From Corinectria fuckeliana (lineage: Eukaryota > Ascomycota > Sordariomycetes > Hypocreales > Nectriaceae): a stretch of 64,000 nucleotides of DNA. The stretch spans positions 56,531-120,530 of the forward strand of contig WPDH01000040.1 in NCBI GenBank assembly GCA_019137255.1. The letters are read 5' to 3'. The notes below the pieces were generated by a model. The model ran no database searches, had not been told where the DNA came from, and was given only the letters and a program-made list of their open reading frames with translations. Below, one piece after another: positions 44,447 through 56,967 of this stretch. The position numbers and the translations under genes are program-made. Position 1 is the first letter of the stretch. The number at the start of each line of letters is the position of its first letter.

Positions 44447-45054
44447 CCGCCGCAGACCATGATGTTGAAAGGATTCAAGTCGCCATGTGTAAATACGGGA
44501 GGGCCCCACCGGCCATCTTATTTGATTACCATCTCTTCGATATCCACCCAATCCTGATCACGCTCATGATCAGGGTGTTCTTCTGGTCGCAGGCCCTCGC
44601 GAAGCCAGAGGTGGAAATCCTAGGTTGTCTTGAAAGGTCCAAATCTGGGCCTTGAGCGAGGAATCCGGGAGTCACGCAGGGAACCGCCAACGCAGCTCTG
44701 AACTCCTGTACCCGGAGGAGGATGGAGACTCCTAAGCTCCTGAAACATACTGCGAAGTTGGGAAAATATACTCTCAATATCTAAGGCGGGCAGTGATGCC
44801 CAGGCCTCTAGCAGAGAAAGACCCTGGACACGCTCCATGACAATGTAGCCTGTATTCTTGTACACAAAGGAACAATGAACATGCGGAACCGGGATAGATG
44901 TGTTTTCTGCGACGTATTTTAGAGTGGCCGCTTCCGTAAGGTGAACAAATGGTCCTTTCTTGACAATGAGACGCTTGGAAATGGGAACGCAAGGACTGTT
45001 GCGGTTATAGAACGACGACAAAAGCTTTAGATAGTGACAGCAGGGTCGAAGCAC
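44425..45054 (-). pseudogene. APH-fold kinase pseudogene with RIP-type stops
   Basis: The minus frame from about 45054 carries the N-lobe (VKKGPFVHLTEAATLKYVAE, TSIPVPHVHCSF, hinge YIVMERVQGLSLLEAWASLP) and then FGPFKTT, stop, DFHLWLREGLRPEEH, stop, DGRWGPPVFTHGDLNPFNIM, stop. The THGDLNPFN catalytic loop is perfect, so the ancestor was an active-looking APH-family protein. The three stops are TAG (44620-44622), TAA (44518-44520) and TAA (44443-44445). Each sits where family members have Gln or another residue and each can come from CAG or CAA by C-to-T in CpA context. Beyond the third stop the DW motif is no longer readable. Confidence 0.85.
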
Positions 45055-45763
45055 GGCGGAGAAAAGTGTTGCTGATTACGAGGCTTTCAGTGCCCTCATG
45101 CTGGACATCTGTGTAGTTGATGGGAGGCACATACATGTTGATGGCGTAAGTGCCAGAGTTCTTTTTAAAGAGAGTCTTAAACACAGTGGTTGGTGATTAA
45201 GTCACCCCTTGACCTCCAGCTTACCGTGACTTCTACCGGCGATATGTTTGTAAGGCACGCAAGGTACCATTCTGAAGTTGGCCTGTGCACTTTAATGTAT
45301 TGTTTATCGTTAAGGATAATCCCTATTAATTAGAATTAAATATATTGATTCTAGAAATAAGCTTGGTGATATCTGTAGTATGTGGAAACTTAGTTATAAA
45401 GTTTTTGATATTGCATCGCAGCTGTAGTGGCTACAGATGAGGAATATCTATGGAATAATTTGTTCGTGCGCCTAGCAACACTCCACACAATCGGCAGCAG
45501 GAGTCCTATTTGAGAGTTCAGAAGGCTGTTGATACAAATCTAATTCCAGTGAAATATATTACGCTATAGAGAGCCGTCTTAGTGTATGCATCTATGGCAC
45601 GAGTACGCAGCAGACTTCGTTGCATATCAGCATCACGATGGATTTCGATACCAGTGTTCTACCAGCATTCTCTACCAAACCGACAGGTGATGAGCCAAAC
45701 TACTAAAGATGCTTGGACCAAGGCTCTTATCGCGTGCGTGACTAATCTGTAAACCTCTCTCTC
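45055..45763. other. AT-rich intergenic
   Basis: Locally AT-rich (especially 45290-45420). No frame of note. Confidence 0.45.
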
Positions 45764-47749
45764 TCATATATGTGGTAGCATTTGCAGCCACGACGGCGTC
45801 CAATAAGTCCCAATAGGCACCGCCCGTAAGCTAATGAAAGATTCCACGACAAGGTACGACCTGGCCAAGACATATCCGAAAAGCATCAAATGTCCTGGGA
45901 ACTTGTAGAACATAGCCCACGAGCTCTCCCCCAGCGACTCGTACTCGAAGAACTTTCTAGAGATGGTGGACCCAATATAGGTCACCACGAAGAAGACGGG
46001 CATGGTGATAATGATGTCGAAAGATGCCACCTTCCACAGCAACTGCTCAACATGGCTAGGAAACCGCGAGTTCGACACCAGGAAGTGGATCCCCCCGTAC
46101 ACGCCCGGGAGAACCAGCAGGAGGATGAGCAGAATCGGACTGCTGAAGATGAAGGAGAGAACCTGGTCCGGGTCGACCTGGCTATCCCCCGTGTACTGGA
46201 AGTTCCCCGCCGACCGGGTGAACGCGTCGTGGAAGTGCTGGTCTGGGTAGCGGATCTGCTGGTAGTCGTGGTGGAACAGCTCTGGCTTGCGCAGCCTGCC
46301 CTCGACAAACTCTATAGCGGCAACCACGCGCTCCCACCGCAAGATATCTTGACGATCCAGGTCTGCCATTGGCGGAGTAGGGTCCACCTGCACCCACTCG
46401 GTGATCCAGACGCTTGAAGGAATATCCGAGGCACGGGAGTAAGCAGAGTCGTCGAACCACGACGGCAGAACCCGGCGTTGAAACGTCTCGACCTGCCAAG
46501 CCGCGCTTCTTGCGACGATGCCCAGGCCCGACGGAAGGGCTTCTCCGGCCTTCAACGTCCACTGAGCTCCTTTGGGTCGAACCCATTCGACAGCCTGGGG
46601 GTTATGCTCATCGTCGGTGAGAGGTTCGCGGCGGGCGAGCTCGGTTTGATGAACCCAGACAATGGCGGGCTGTTCGAGCCTCACTTCCCCGACACGGGAT
46701 CTGGGATAGATTATAAACTCCTCGCTCCTCCGGAAGTGGAACTGCTCCTGCACCATGAGCGCGATGACGTTTCGGAAATGCGACGAGTCGACCGCCATCG
46801 GATCCGTCACGTCCTTGGGTTTCTTGCTCATCGTCAGCGCTTCAGACTCTAGGGCTCCCCTCGACGCATAAACCCGACGTACCTTGATCCAAAAAACAAA
46901 CATGGCCAGGGCACAGACGACGTGCACCATGGTATGGATCTCCAGGAGCGAGACGGGCAGCCCATACGCCTTGCGGACGATGCACTGCGTCGCCATCCAG
47001 AGGACTTGGGTCATGATGAGGAACTTCTCGAAAGTGTCCGCCTTGCTCTTGTCGTCGATGCCCGAGCTCGGGATGGGGATGAAGAACCCCAGCCTCGCCA
47101 GCTGCAGGACGCCGTTGACAGAGAGCCGCAGGCTGCCGGACTCTAGCGTTCCGCGCTGCGCCCACTTGTATGTCCAGCGTTGGATGTCTTTGACCTGGAT
47201 TTCTAGTCCACCCATGGCGACGAAGAAGCCGTACTTGATATCGAAGCACGGGTCGTCCTAGGAGCAACCGTCTGTCAGGATTGCCTCGGCGTTGACACGT
47301 CAAGTACTCACCTCGACGTCGTCGGATTCATCTTCCCCCTCGACCTTCATTTCCATTGCATCAGACTCGGCGCGCTTCTTTTGCCGCCACAGGAGGGTCA
47401 ACTCCCTGGACAGCCTCCGCGCATCCAGAAACTGGGACGAAGCAAGGTACAGCACCACCTCCGGGGCGATCAGCCCGATGAGAACCCACTTCAGCTTTTC
47501 GCCAAGCATGGGCATCTTCGCCGTGTTGGCGGGCACGTTCAAGTGGAGCGCGGTGTAGATGCAGGCCACCAGGGTGATGATGCAGCTCCAGAGAATAGTC
47601 GTCGTCCCCCGGATCTCCGGGCTGGCGACCCACACGGGCGCCTGGATGGTTTGGAAGGCAGTGAGGTTGCCTGTGTTGTTGAAGAGCGCGGCCTCCAGCT
47701 TGACGAGGGCCTTGTCTCTGTGGAGCGTGTAGTCGCCATCGCGAGCCAT
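45764..47749 (-). CDS. Uncharacterised multi-pass membrane protein
   Basis: Exon 1 is 47312-47749 and exon 2 is 45764-47257, with a 54-bp intron (GTGAGT...CCTAG) in phase 0; 643 residues. Exon 1 has TTTILWSCIITLVACIYTAL and WVLIGLIAPEVVLYLASSQF as membrane helices. Exon 2 has one near TMVHVVCALAMFVFWIKV and a C-terminal set (FIFSSPILLILLLVLPGVYG, IIITMPVFFVVTYIGS, a last one ending in LARSYLVVESFISLRAVP). About six or seven segments are predicted by eye. The order WTYKWAQRG...GFFIPIPSSG...C-terminal RSYLVVE.FISLR..P is one I associate with a large family of uncharacterised Ascomycota membrane proteins, often multicopy and near HET-type genes. The function is unknown. GC-rich coding sequence, intact. 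Confidence 0.85.
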
Positions 47750-48357
47750 GGGGAAAGACGACTTGGGCCGCGACGAGTCGGTGGAGAAACCAGACGTGAG
47801 GCTGCACTGCTGAAGGCCGAGAGGGAACCGTCACGTCTTTAAAGGGGAATCGGGGGTTCCTCATTATTGCGCTAGGAGGAGTTGGGCGGCCATGTCTCTC
47901 CTCGAGCAGTCTAGGCCTTCAGCCACCTGCAGGCGAGGCTGCTTTGCTCCGAGGTGATTCGCGGGCCTGGTCTGTCTTGGCTTTCAGCTTAGATGGCTTC
48001 GTCGCCTCTTCAAGGAACGAGTAGACGATGGAGATGGTCACATTACCTTCAGATCAGGTTTCATGTCGGTCAAGTGAGCACCACTCAGGCACCAAAAGCC
48101 AGAGTATGGAAGCCCTTTCTTTACTTTTACTTTAACTTAATGTTTAGATAAACAGTTTAGATAAGCGAATGCTTGTCTCGTGTTGCAAGCGGTGGCGTCT
48201 TTAGTGCAGGTTACGCAGGTCACTAGCCATTAATAACCCCGGTCATGACAACCATTCAAAGTCCCTCCCTCCCACCCCACATCCGGACGAATTCGACACA
48301 TTATCAGAAGATGCAAAAAGCAAAAGGAAAACATGTGTTTCACACATGTGGCTAGAT
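47750..48357. other. Intergenic
   Basis: Between the membrane-protein gene and the tRNA. No feature recognised. Confidence 0.5.
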
Positions 48358-48429
48358 CTCTCCCGCCGGGAATTGAACCCGGGTCTCAAGCGTGACAAGC
48401 TTGCATACTGACCACTATACTACGGAAGA
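48358..48429 (-). tRNA. tRNA-Asp (GUC)
   Basis: The minus strand folds as a full cloverleaf. The acceptor stem TCTTCCG pairs with CGGGAGA (one G-T pair), the anticodon stem CAAGC with GCTTG around loop TTGTCAC (anticodon GTC, Asp), and the T-stem CCGGG with CCCGG around loop TTCAATT. The discriminator base is G, as for eukaryotic tRNA-Asp. No intron; the CCA end is not encoded, as in eukaryotes. Confidence 0.95.
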
Positions 48430-51400
48430 CGATGGTTGTGAACAACCACTGTAGCGAGTTCGATGGATCACGTGATGATCATCACTATATATATACCCAG
48501 ACCCGGGGCACTTGATCTCACACCCGCGGACCTACAAACTAGCACCTTTTCGTCATTTTTTTGAGGAGTTCGTAGAGATAGGCTGTTTAGATATACTGAT
48601 GCCTCTCACTCAAGACTTCATCAATCAGCAATCCTCCTTCCTTTTACAACTGGATCTAGAGGGAACCGTTTGCCTATAACATCTCGGTCGTTACCTAGCA
48701 TCGCGTATGAGCGACACACATACTGCTTGGCTTTGCTCCTCCATCTCACGCTAGGTTCCTTGAAAGGTATGATCACATCATGTTCTACCCAGTACTCGTT
48801 ACTGAGGGGCGAGGAAGCCATATCGCTACTGGCATCGGGAGGTCTTGACATTCGAATGACGATGCTGCGTAGGGCGATGATTACGGCCTCCGACCTTTCC
48901 ATTACTTGTCACCCTCCATCGTCCACAAATCGATTCTTCAAGCAGAAAGTCGTTACTGAGGCCAGCCAGTACAGCACCGCTATTCTCGTCGCATTCTCAC
49001 GAGACATCTACGTGTCTTACGACTTTATCCGAGTTTGAAGACAACGCTGGTTCCGTGAACCTGCTCGAACTTATCCAGCTGTTTGTCGACATCATCGTCG
49101 TAGAAGGGAGGGAAGACCTTGAGCTGCGCTTAATTCATTAGTGCCTCAAAGAGCTTATACTGCAGGCACTGCCCATGAAGTGAATAGACATCGGGAAAGT
49201 GAGACGTGGAAGGGAGCACGATCGACGTTGGGACGAGTTGAGCGGGTCATTCCTTAGATGCTGCGTCACGTATTTCCAACTTGAAGAATGTGGGGAAGAG
49301 ACTCTTCTTCAGACTTGAAGGTTGTTGATCAGATAGGCTATAGAAACACCATCCGTAGCTTCGCCAGTACAACGAAAAAGGCAGCCCCGGGACATGCGAA
49401 ACTGGGTCCGTGTTAGCTAGGCTAGGGGAAATTAGCCACCGGGACTGAGTGTTAGGCGTGAGGTCAGATGTTAGGGATGAACTACGACATTATACGTCTG
49501 GCGTCTCCCGCCATGTCCACATAATTAACGGATCATTTCACAGCCTCGATTGCACCAGCCAGCTGAAATTACGAGCGCAGGCACACGCACCATCATACCG
49601 TGCTGGTGGTTTTATTCTGACGAGGAGAGTTAGACATAAGCCCATCCATCCACTTCACCATATTCCTCTTCCTCACCCACAACGACTCATCTTCAATATC
49701 AGCGAACCACTGAGTAGTCCGTTGCGGTCGACTGACATCGGACTATATGGGTCTCAGCTTCTGGCGTCGCTGTGCAGCATTTCCGTCAGCCATGTGTCTC
49801 TCCATGCCAACTCAAAGAGTCAACAGATTAATTCCCTGCATTATTAGCTCTAGGGTTAAGTACTTGAGTTATTGGCAGCAACTTATTATGAGATTACAGG
49901 GTGGGAAACGCTAGCAATATTCAGAGGGTGGTATAATTTCGGTTTACTATGCGAAAAGATGTCCATCATTTCCAATGGCACTCATGAGAGTTCTATTTCT
50001 CGTGGCCCTTCTTGAAATTTTCAAATTGACGCTCTGTTTCTCACCTCCCCCTACACAGCAACGCTTGTACAGTTGTCCTTATTTGAAGGCAGGTTGGCTC
50101 AGCCAGGAAGTCTAACAGGTCAACATTCTCCGTTGTCTCAATGATGAACGTGGCGAGAACATGACGTGTAACAGCGCTGTGGAAGACACCACAAGTGACT
50201 CATTCATGAGTATTGTTTGCCTCGCTTCGTTACCCAGATATGTAAGTGTATGTCGTACAGCATGACCTACAGGGTACAGTTTCTTTCCGGCATTGGGGTT
50301 GGCGATTGATTTAGTGCAAGATCAGCCGCGTATGCAAGAGTGTGGCCATAATTAACGATTTCCGGCCCCATGACAATTTGTCTACCCCAACGCAACTCTT
50401 TCCTTGATGCGTAGCTATTTCTCGTACCATCTGGCAAAGTACGATTATGTCTTCCTTCTCACATGGACAAGCCCTGCAGGGACACGAGATGGCGCCGAAT
50501 TACCTAAAACGACTTGTAGGACTTTAGCAGTACGGCTCCCGGCAGTACTGACAATACGTGAATGCTTAATACCAGCCAACCCCACAGACGGCTTGGCCCC
50601 AGGAGACTAACCAGCATGGCACCCTGATGGCAGGGCTGAGGAACGGTCCAACGACACCAGATACCTAATCCTCCCCAGGAACAGCATCCGCGTTCCCGAC
50701 CAATACTAAGTCGGGAGGCCTCAAAACTTGCCTGCCCCGATATCTGGTCTGCCGTCTACTAGTGAGTTCATTGGTCCGGGGAGCAGCACCGGCTCGAGGG
50801 GTCTGCGTCCCCAAGACATGGGCATTCGTAGAGTCGTTGGAGATTTTGCATCTCGGTGTCCGAAAGAGGCAAGTTCCGGGCATCCAGGGTCCCGGGGGCA
50901 TGGACTCGCCCGGTCGTCTCGAGGCTCGGTGCCGCAATGTAGTATTGCTTCACGTGGGGTCGTGATGGATTGGTCTCTGTGCAGGCCTAATTGTCAAAGC
51001 TCGCTGTGTCATGGACCAGTGAATTGCAGCGATATTGGTCAAAGTTTGTTTGGGCACGCGACAGTGAGGAACCGTCGTTCGGTGATATGTACAACCTATG
51101 TCCGACTCCAAGTTACGGGAAGCTGGAAACCCCTTTGCACAGCAGGGTAACTAGAGATGTCGTTTAACATGGGATTGCATTTAAGGACAGCTACGAATGC
51201 TTGAGAGGGTTACATAAACGCAAGCCTGTATTCTACTGCGGAGTGCGGGCATTCATGCATGCCGTGACTTTGCCTGGTGCGATCAACGCTCAAGCATCTC
51301 CGCAAGAACGAGGATGCGGCAAGGAGCTGGTTGCTGCATGTTTCATGGAACGATTGAACTATTGTCGAGATGGTGAGCGCTCGGACATATGTTCTATGTA

Positions 51401-52840
51401 GAACATGGTGGCTTGGATGCTCCTATGGACAAACCTGAGGCGAGATACTGCCTCGTCAGCGCGTCAGCCGTCAGCCTCAACTACGATGACGTCGTTATTG
51501 CCATGTGCAAAAGGACGGATAATCCGGATAAGTGGGCTAGGTTAGTCATGCGAAGAAAAGCAGCCAACGTTAAATCGTACTCCAAAGGGATTGAGAATCT
51601 AAAATGTCCGAGCCCGTCGTAACTACGGACTTCGGTGTCGGTGTTGACATCGGCGTCGGTTCGGCGTCGGCGGTGCCCGTTGCCACTTGCTCACCACCAA
51701 AAGTGGCTTTTATATTAATGGACCCTATGAAACTGGAATAGCGAGACCTGGTGATAGATCCATCTCCGCCAGCGCGCGCCGTGATGTCAGCAAGAAAGCT
51801 GTGCTGGGACGGATGCATGGCAGCGCACGACCCCAAGCAGCAATGGACCCGACAGCTGGGCTTCGCGTCAATGCAATGTAGGGTATCTCCGACATATTCC
51901 CTTCCTTGCGGTGCTCTGCGCTGAAGAAAGTCTTCTTGCAGGCCGCGGTACGTCCGGTATGATCCGGAACAGGATATGAGGCTGTAGCCCAGCGACAGTT
52001 TCAGTGGAGGCCGAGGCGGACAAAATAACGGCGGCAAGTACTCGCTCAAACAACACTCAGAACAGAGACACACAGGAAGCTAATAGTAGACCCGAGGGAG
52101 CAGAAAAAGATGTGCGCCTTGCCGGATTTCCGTAGGGGCCCAGTGTGACGCCTACACGTGTGTTTGGAGAAGGAGATTGTTTGCTCCGAAGGCGTGAAGG
52201 TGAAGTGTTTCGTTGATGAACAGTACTTGGGCTAGATGAATGTATGCGCGTTGCCTCGTTTTTGGTTCTGGATCGAGGTAGATGATCATGTCAAGTGATG
52301 ATCTTTCTGATGCCACGCAGTGCTACGATGTGAAGGCAGAGCGGCCTTTTGTATAGACCATATGCAAGTTAGCCCTTTCTGTGGCTCAGATGTCGAGTTG
52401 TATCGTTTCTCTCGTCTCCAGAAGCAAGAATAACCGAAAACAAGGGACCAGAGCAAGCAAGCAACCACGAAAAAAGGCCGAGAAGCCAAGATCAAATGAC
52501 GACAAGAGCCGCATAAAAAATCGGGGAGAAGAGCCCTGCTCAACCTCCCTCAGGCGCTCCAGCGAAGGTCTGGAACTCTGGATCCCCTAATTACCACGGG
52601 TCACCACCCACCATCCCTCCCCCTCGGTCCCCGGCCAGTTACCAACGACGACACCACACCACTGCCAGGCAAAGTTGGCTAGGCGGCGATCGGCTGGGCT
52701 GGGGGTGTTCGAGGTACGGTACCTTTCCTTGCAGAGAGCGCGCTGCGGAAACCTTGGTACCGGAACGCGTCCTGGTAGCTACCGCGTAGCTGACGCGGAC
52801 CCTCTCTAGAACCTACCATAACAGTAATTAGCGGCTCGCC
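48430..52840. other. 4.4-kb gene-poor region
   Basis: Open frames here (for example plus 48670-49038 and 49449-49847, minus 51570-52073) lack motifs and convincing start or splice context. A short GTCGGC-rich run lies near 51622-51680. Base composition becomes GC-richer after about 52.5 kb. Confidence 0.45.
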
Positions 52841-55105
52841 TCAGATGCTATGGTAGCTCTGGTGGCTCTGGAGGCTGGCCACGGAGGTCTCGGGAACCCA
52901 AGCTCCTTTGCAAGGTGGCCTGGTTCTACTATTTGTGGATATTCCCGTCCAAGCAAGCCTTTGTTGTTGGAGGTGGAAATGAACTTTGCAAACCCTAGCT
53001 GTGTGGTCTAATGCATCGAACGCGTGCCGAGCAATTGGAGTGCGTGTGCCGTAAAAAGACCCGAGCATACATAACAAGCATGCAGCGATATGCTGCCATC
53101 CCTGGTCCTCAAATCGCCGCCTCGCCCGGGTATTTCCCCAACTCGGCGTGGAAGAGCCAGGGCAGCCAGCTCCTTGTCTACATACAGAGTACGGAGTAGA
53201 AGGTACAGAGATGTCTCCTCCCCTATCCTCTAAGAACAAAGCCCATGTTGCCGGCCGACGGGCCAACAAAGATGGATGTGATTCGACTGCATAGATAGTA
53301 CACGTGCCCACCTCGACGACCGACAAGCCGGCATTTGTAATAAAGGTGATGCATCCTGTGTGTTGGCTGCCTACGCTGGCATGCTGGCTGTGGTGCCGGC
53401 GCGAGTAAAAGGCGAGACAGCGACTCCGCGTTTTGTCTTGGGTTAGGATCGTCAATCCATTCAACCCTCCTCCATCCATCGAATCCGGGGCAGAAACGCC
53501 AGTTCCTACCGCCTCGGGCACGTAATCCTCGTGGCGCATGGAAGCTTTCAGACAGTACTGGTACAGGTACAGGGTCAAGCCGCAGATATGCCGTGTGTTG
53601 AAATGTAGAGGATCGAATCGAGGTTCTGGTAAGTTTTGGTCGAGGTCCAACGTCCTCCAAGCCCCATTGGACATGGGCGATGATGGCTTTCGATGGTCTA
53701 CATAGTACGGGTCACTGCGTGCAAAATGTCAAAAACTTACATAGGTCTACTTTGTACAGTACTGCGTAACTTCCCCCACCCCCTCCTCGCAGGTTCCCTG
53801 ATGCCTGATCCGTGATGATCTTCAGGGTATCTCTGGGTTTCCCAGTCACGCGGGTACGGATTCGATGCGCCCGACAGTTTCGGGGTCCGCCAGGCCAGGG
53901 CTTGGAAACTGATCAACCCTAAAGATCAACAGTTTGATGTTCACCTGGGCAGTGGCAAAACCAAGTGGAAATAGAAGGCCGTGGTGCGTGCCTCACTCTG
54001 GTGGACGGCTAATGCAGCGTATGGTATCCTACTAGCACAGAGGGTCCCCGGTTAGCGGCGGGAAGATGCGTCAGAGGTCTAACCGCCGTGGCCCTCTGTA
54101 AAGTCTGTAAGAAACGTACTTTTAGGTGGTTTCCACCGCTGGGGCGCTGGTACGTTGCTTCAATCAGTGCCCTGCAGCTTCGCGAATGCACCGAAATGCG
54201 CCCACCCAATTCAGCCTGGTCTAGCAATCCCACATCCACTCGGTCATCTTCCTCCAAACTCCACTCCGCCCATCCATCTCCATCATTTCTCCATCCACAT
54301 CCGGCTTACGGGGCCGCCAAAGTCACCCCAGACACAGACAGGACAGAGAGTCTCGCTGTTTCTTTTTGTCCACGGCTCCAGGATTCTTCGTCTCGCTCCT
54401 CGCCGTCTGACTCGGTACCAAACAAGCCCCGTCCCCCCCTGCTCCCCTCGCTCCCCCTGCTCGCCAAAGCAAGCGGAATCCCTGGTGGCTGGCTTGGCTC
54501 CGAATCCCCGTCCGTCACTCTGGGTACTTGACTACGTACTACGTCGTACTGCGTGCTAGTACCTCGCACTGGTCATTCTCCATCTTTTGTTCTGCTTCCC
54601 TGCAACTGCCAACTACCTTTCTCTCCCCCAGCCGACCTGGCTCAATCATCATCTCACCCGTCTTGTCCATTCTCCCTCACCGAGACCTGACGAAGCCCCC
54701 ACGCTCCGACTACTTCCTCTCCTGCTTCCCCTTCGACAAGATGGAGTTTCTGCCCCAACTCGTTGTCGCCAAGATGAATCTCAAGTCATTGTAGGCCCTG
54801 CCTCGTCGCGCGAGCACTTGCCTCCAAAGGTGCTTCTTCGACTAAAACCGCCATTATTACCATCCTCTATACCACTCGACTTCCTCCTCGCTCGACTTCT
54901 CCCGACGCCAATCCCCTTTTTCATCGTTTACCTCTGCTCTAGACAACCTTGAGAATTTTAGCCTTTGCCGTACCACGGTGGTTTTTACCTCTGCGGCTCT
55001 ACCTCTCTGGCTCGACTTGATAACACCCCGCCCTCCGCCCCCGTCTTCCTCAATCAACCTTCCCTCTACGCACAGATCCGACGCGACACACAGACGGCCT
55101 TGGAG
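52841..55105. other. GC-rich spacer and long pyrimidine-rich leader
   Basis: The left part holds a 277-codon minus frame (52841-53674) without any recognisable domain. From about 54,200 to 55,100 the plus strand is strongly pyrimidine-rich (CTCC/CTTC runs), as is common in promoters and 5' leaders of constitutive fungal genes; it probably serves the phosphatase gene that follows. Confidence 0.45.
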
Positions 55106-56158
55106 ATGACTTCAAAACGCAACTCGCGCGCGTACGTGGACGAGGCGACGCACCGCCAAGAACCCCAAGCGAAGCCCACAAACGCCCCGTTGCGATCGAG
55201 ACGCAGCTCCCGGAGCTCCAGCAAGGAGGACATAATGCAGGCGACCAACGACACAGAGGACGCCCAGAGTAACGGCATCTCCATCCGGGAGGCCACGGCC
55301 CTTGTGCGGTCTCAGAGCACTTCTACGATGACCACTAATGAGACTTTGACGACAAAAGCATACGAGTCAATTGGTAAGCTCCTTTAGATTCCCTGGCAGA
55401 CCTGTTGTATACTGATAATATTCTAGCCATGACCGCCTCGTCTTCTGCCTCTTCCCTGTCATCGCAGGCTTCAGAGCATCCCGTTGCGCCTCTCAATGGC
55501 CGCCCCCTCAACTTTGGCGTTGTCGTCCCTGGCGTCTATCGAAGCAGTTACCCAAAACCCTCTGACTTTGAGTACATCAAAAGCCTGGGACTGAAAACTG
55601 TGGTGTAAGTATTGAAGTCCACTCTTTTGACTCTCTATCGCATGACCAAAGCTAATAACTTGCAGGACATTGGTGAAAAAAGAGGATCGTGACCAAGAGC
55701 TGGAGGCCTTTCTCGCCCGCGAGGGCATTCGACAGGTAGTTTTCGGCATGAAGGGCACGAAAAAGGAGACGATCCCTCTCAAGACGATGAAGTCCATTCT
55801 GAGCGTCGTCTTGAACAAGGAGAACTACCCTCTCATGCTGCACTGCAACCATGGCAAGCACCGCACGGGATGTGTTGTGGGCGTCATTCGAAAGGTCGCC
55901 GGCTGGGACACATCTCATGCCTTGGACGAGTACAAGACCTACGCCGAACCCAAGGCCCGCGAGTGTGATTTGGACTACATCAGCGCCTTCCAGGTTTCCA
56001 CCCTCGGGCTGTCACAAGACGACCGCATGGTGCATAGTCCCGTTCATGTGCGAACATTTTTTCGGACCCTTCTCTTCTCACTGATCGTCCTGGTCATTTG
56101 GCTCGTGTCGGGATCGCAGATGTGTCTCACGGCAAAAGAGGAAGACCACCTCCTCTAA
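55106..56158 (+). CDS. Siw14/Oca-type atypical dual-specificity phosphatase
   Basis: Exons 55106-55373, 55427-55604 and 55666-56158 encode 312 residues. A disordered Ser/Arg-rich N-terminus (1-105) precedes the PFA-DSP core: RPLNFGVVVPGVYRSSYPKP, YIKSLGLKTVVTLVKKE, and the signature HCNHGKHRTG (Cys about 209, Arg about 215; the CX5R loop with the two Lys/His typical of inositol-pyrophosphate phosphatases). In yeast Siw14 this fold removes the 5-beta phosphate of 5-InsP7. The C-terminus has a hydrophobic segment (FFRTLLFSLIVLVIWLVSGS), suggesting a tail anchor, which yeast Siw14 lacks. All splices are frame-perfect. Confidence 0.94.
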
Positions 56159-56967
56159 GGGCACGTCAGCGAGCTCCTCTTGCGACGTCACTTGACGATA
56201 TCTCATCTCTTGACACTACCCACCAATCCTCTATCCGCACATTTAATGACAACCTCGGACTCTCAAGGACATGGCGAAAGGAGTAGTGGATGTGCGCGAT
56301 GGCCCTCAGGATTCGGGCGACTTGGGCTTCACAATGGGATAATGGCCCTCACTGGCTTGAGGATTCGAGACGACTTGCACCCTGCATTTCAAGGCACGGG
56401 CTCGATGAGATGGAGACGCATCAAGGGCTGAGGCTGTCTCCAATTTTGGCGTTTTGTTTTTAGGGGGGACGATAGATCCTCCGAGTTTCTACGGGTGTTT
56501 CGGGGAAGTATTCAGGGCATTGAATACAGCGTTGTACTACAATCGTATAGATTTAAAGATACCTGGAAGATCCGGGCGTTAGGCTACGATACCACAGCGG
56601 CCAATAAGACGCATGTGTGTAGGACTATGTCAAACTTAAAGACCTGCATGCCGTTTCTTCGTATGTGTGTGTATCGTTTATTTCGTTTATGTTCACATCT
56701 GAGACGAGTGTTTCGAGGCCGCATCACTATAGTTCCGTCTTCTAGTCTAATGCAAGCTTCACCACTTCTCGAAACACTGGACATGTAATACACATTATTA
56801 GACCTTTCCGTGGCCTTAATTCATGCATTTCGTCCTTTTTTAGACCTTTCTTTTTTTAGACGTCTCAAGATGCAGCGATCATTCCTCATAACTCTACATT
56901 GTTTTGTACAATTGTCCAGATGGTGTGGCAGGAACAAGCCAGCAACCAGCAGCAGCCTCACGCTCAG
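56159..56967. other. Convergent 3' intergenic region
   Basis: 3' flanks of the phosphatase and Aim19-like genes. No other feature. Confidence 0.5.

Noticed and set aside
46182..47864. Several long Arg/Pro-rich frames on both strands
   Set aside because: Mirror frames of the GC-rich membrane-protein gene.
52841..53674. 277-codon minus frame
   Set aside because: ATG start exists, but composition is random-looking, there is no domain or splice support, and it lies in GC-rich DNA where long chance frames are expected.
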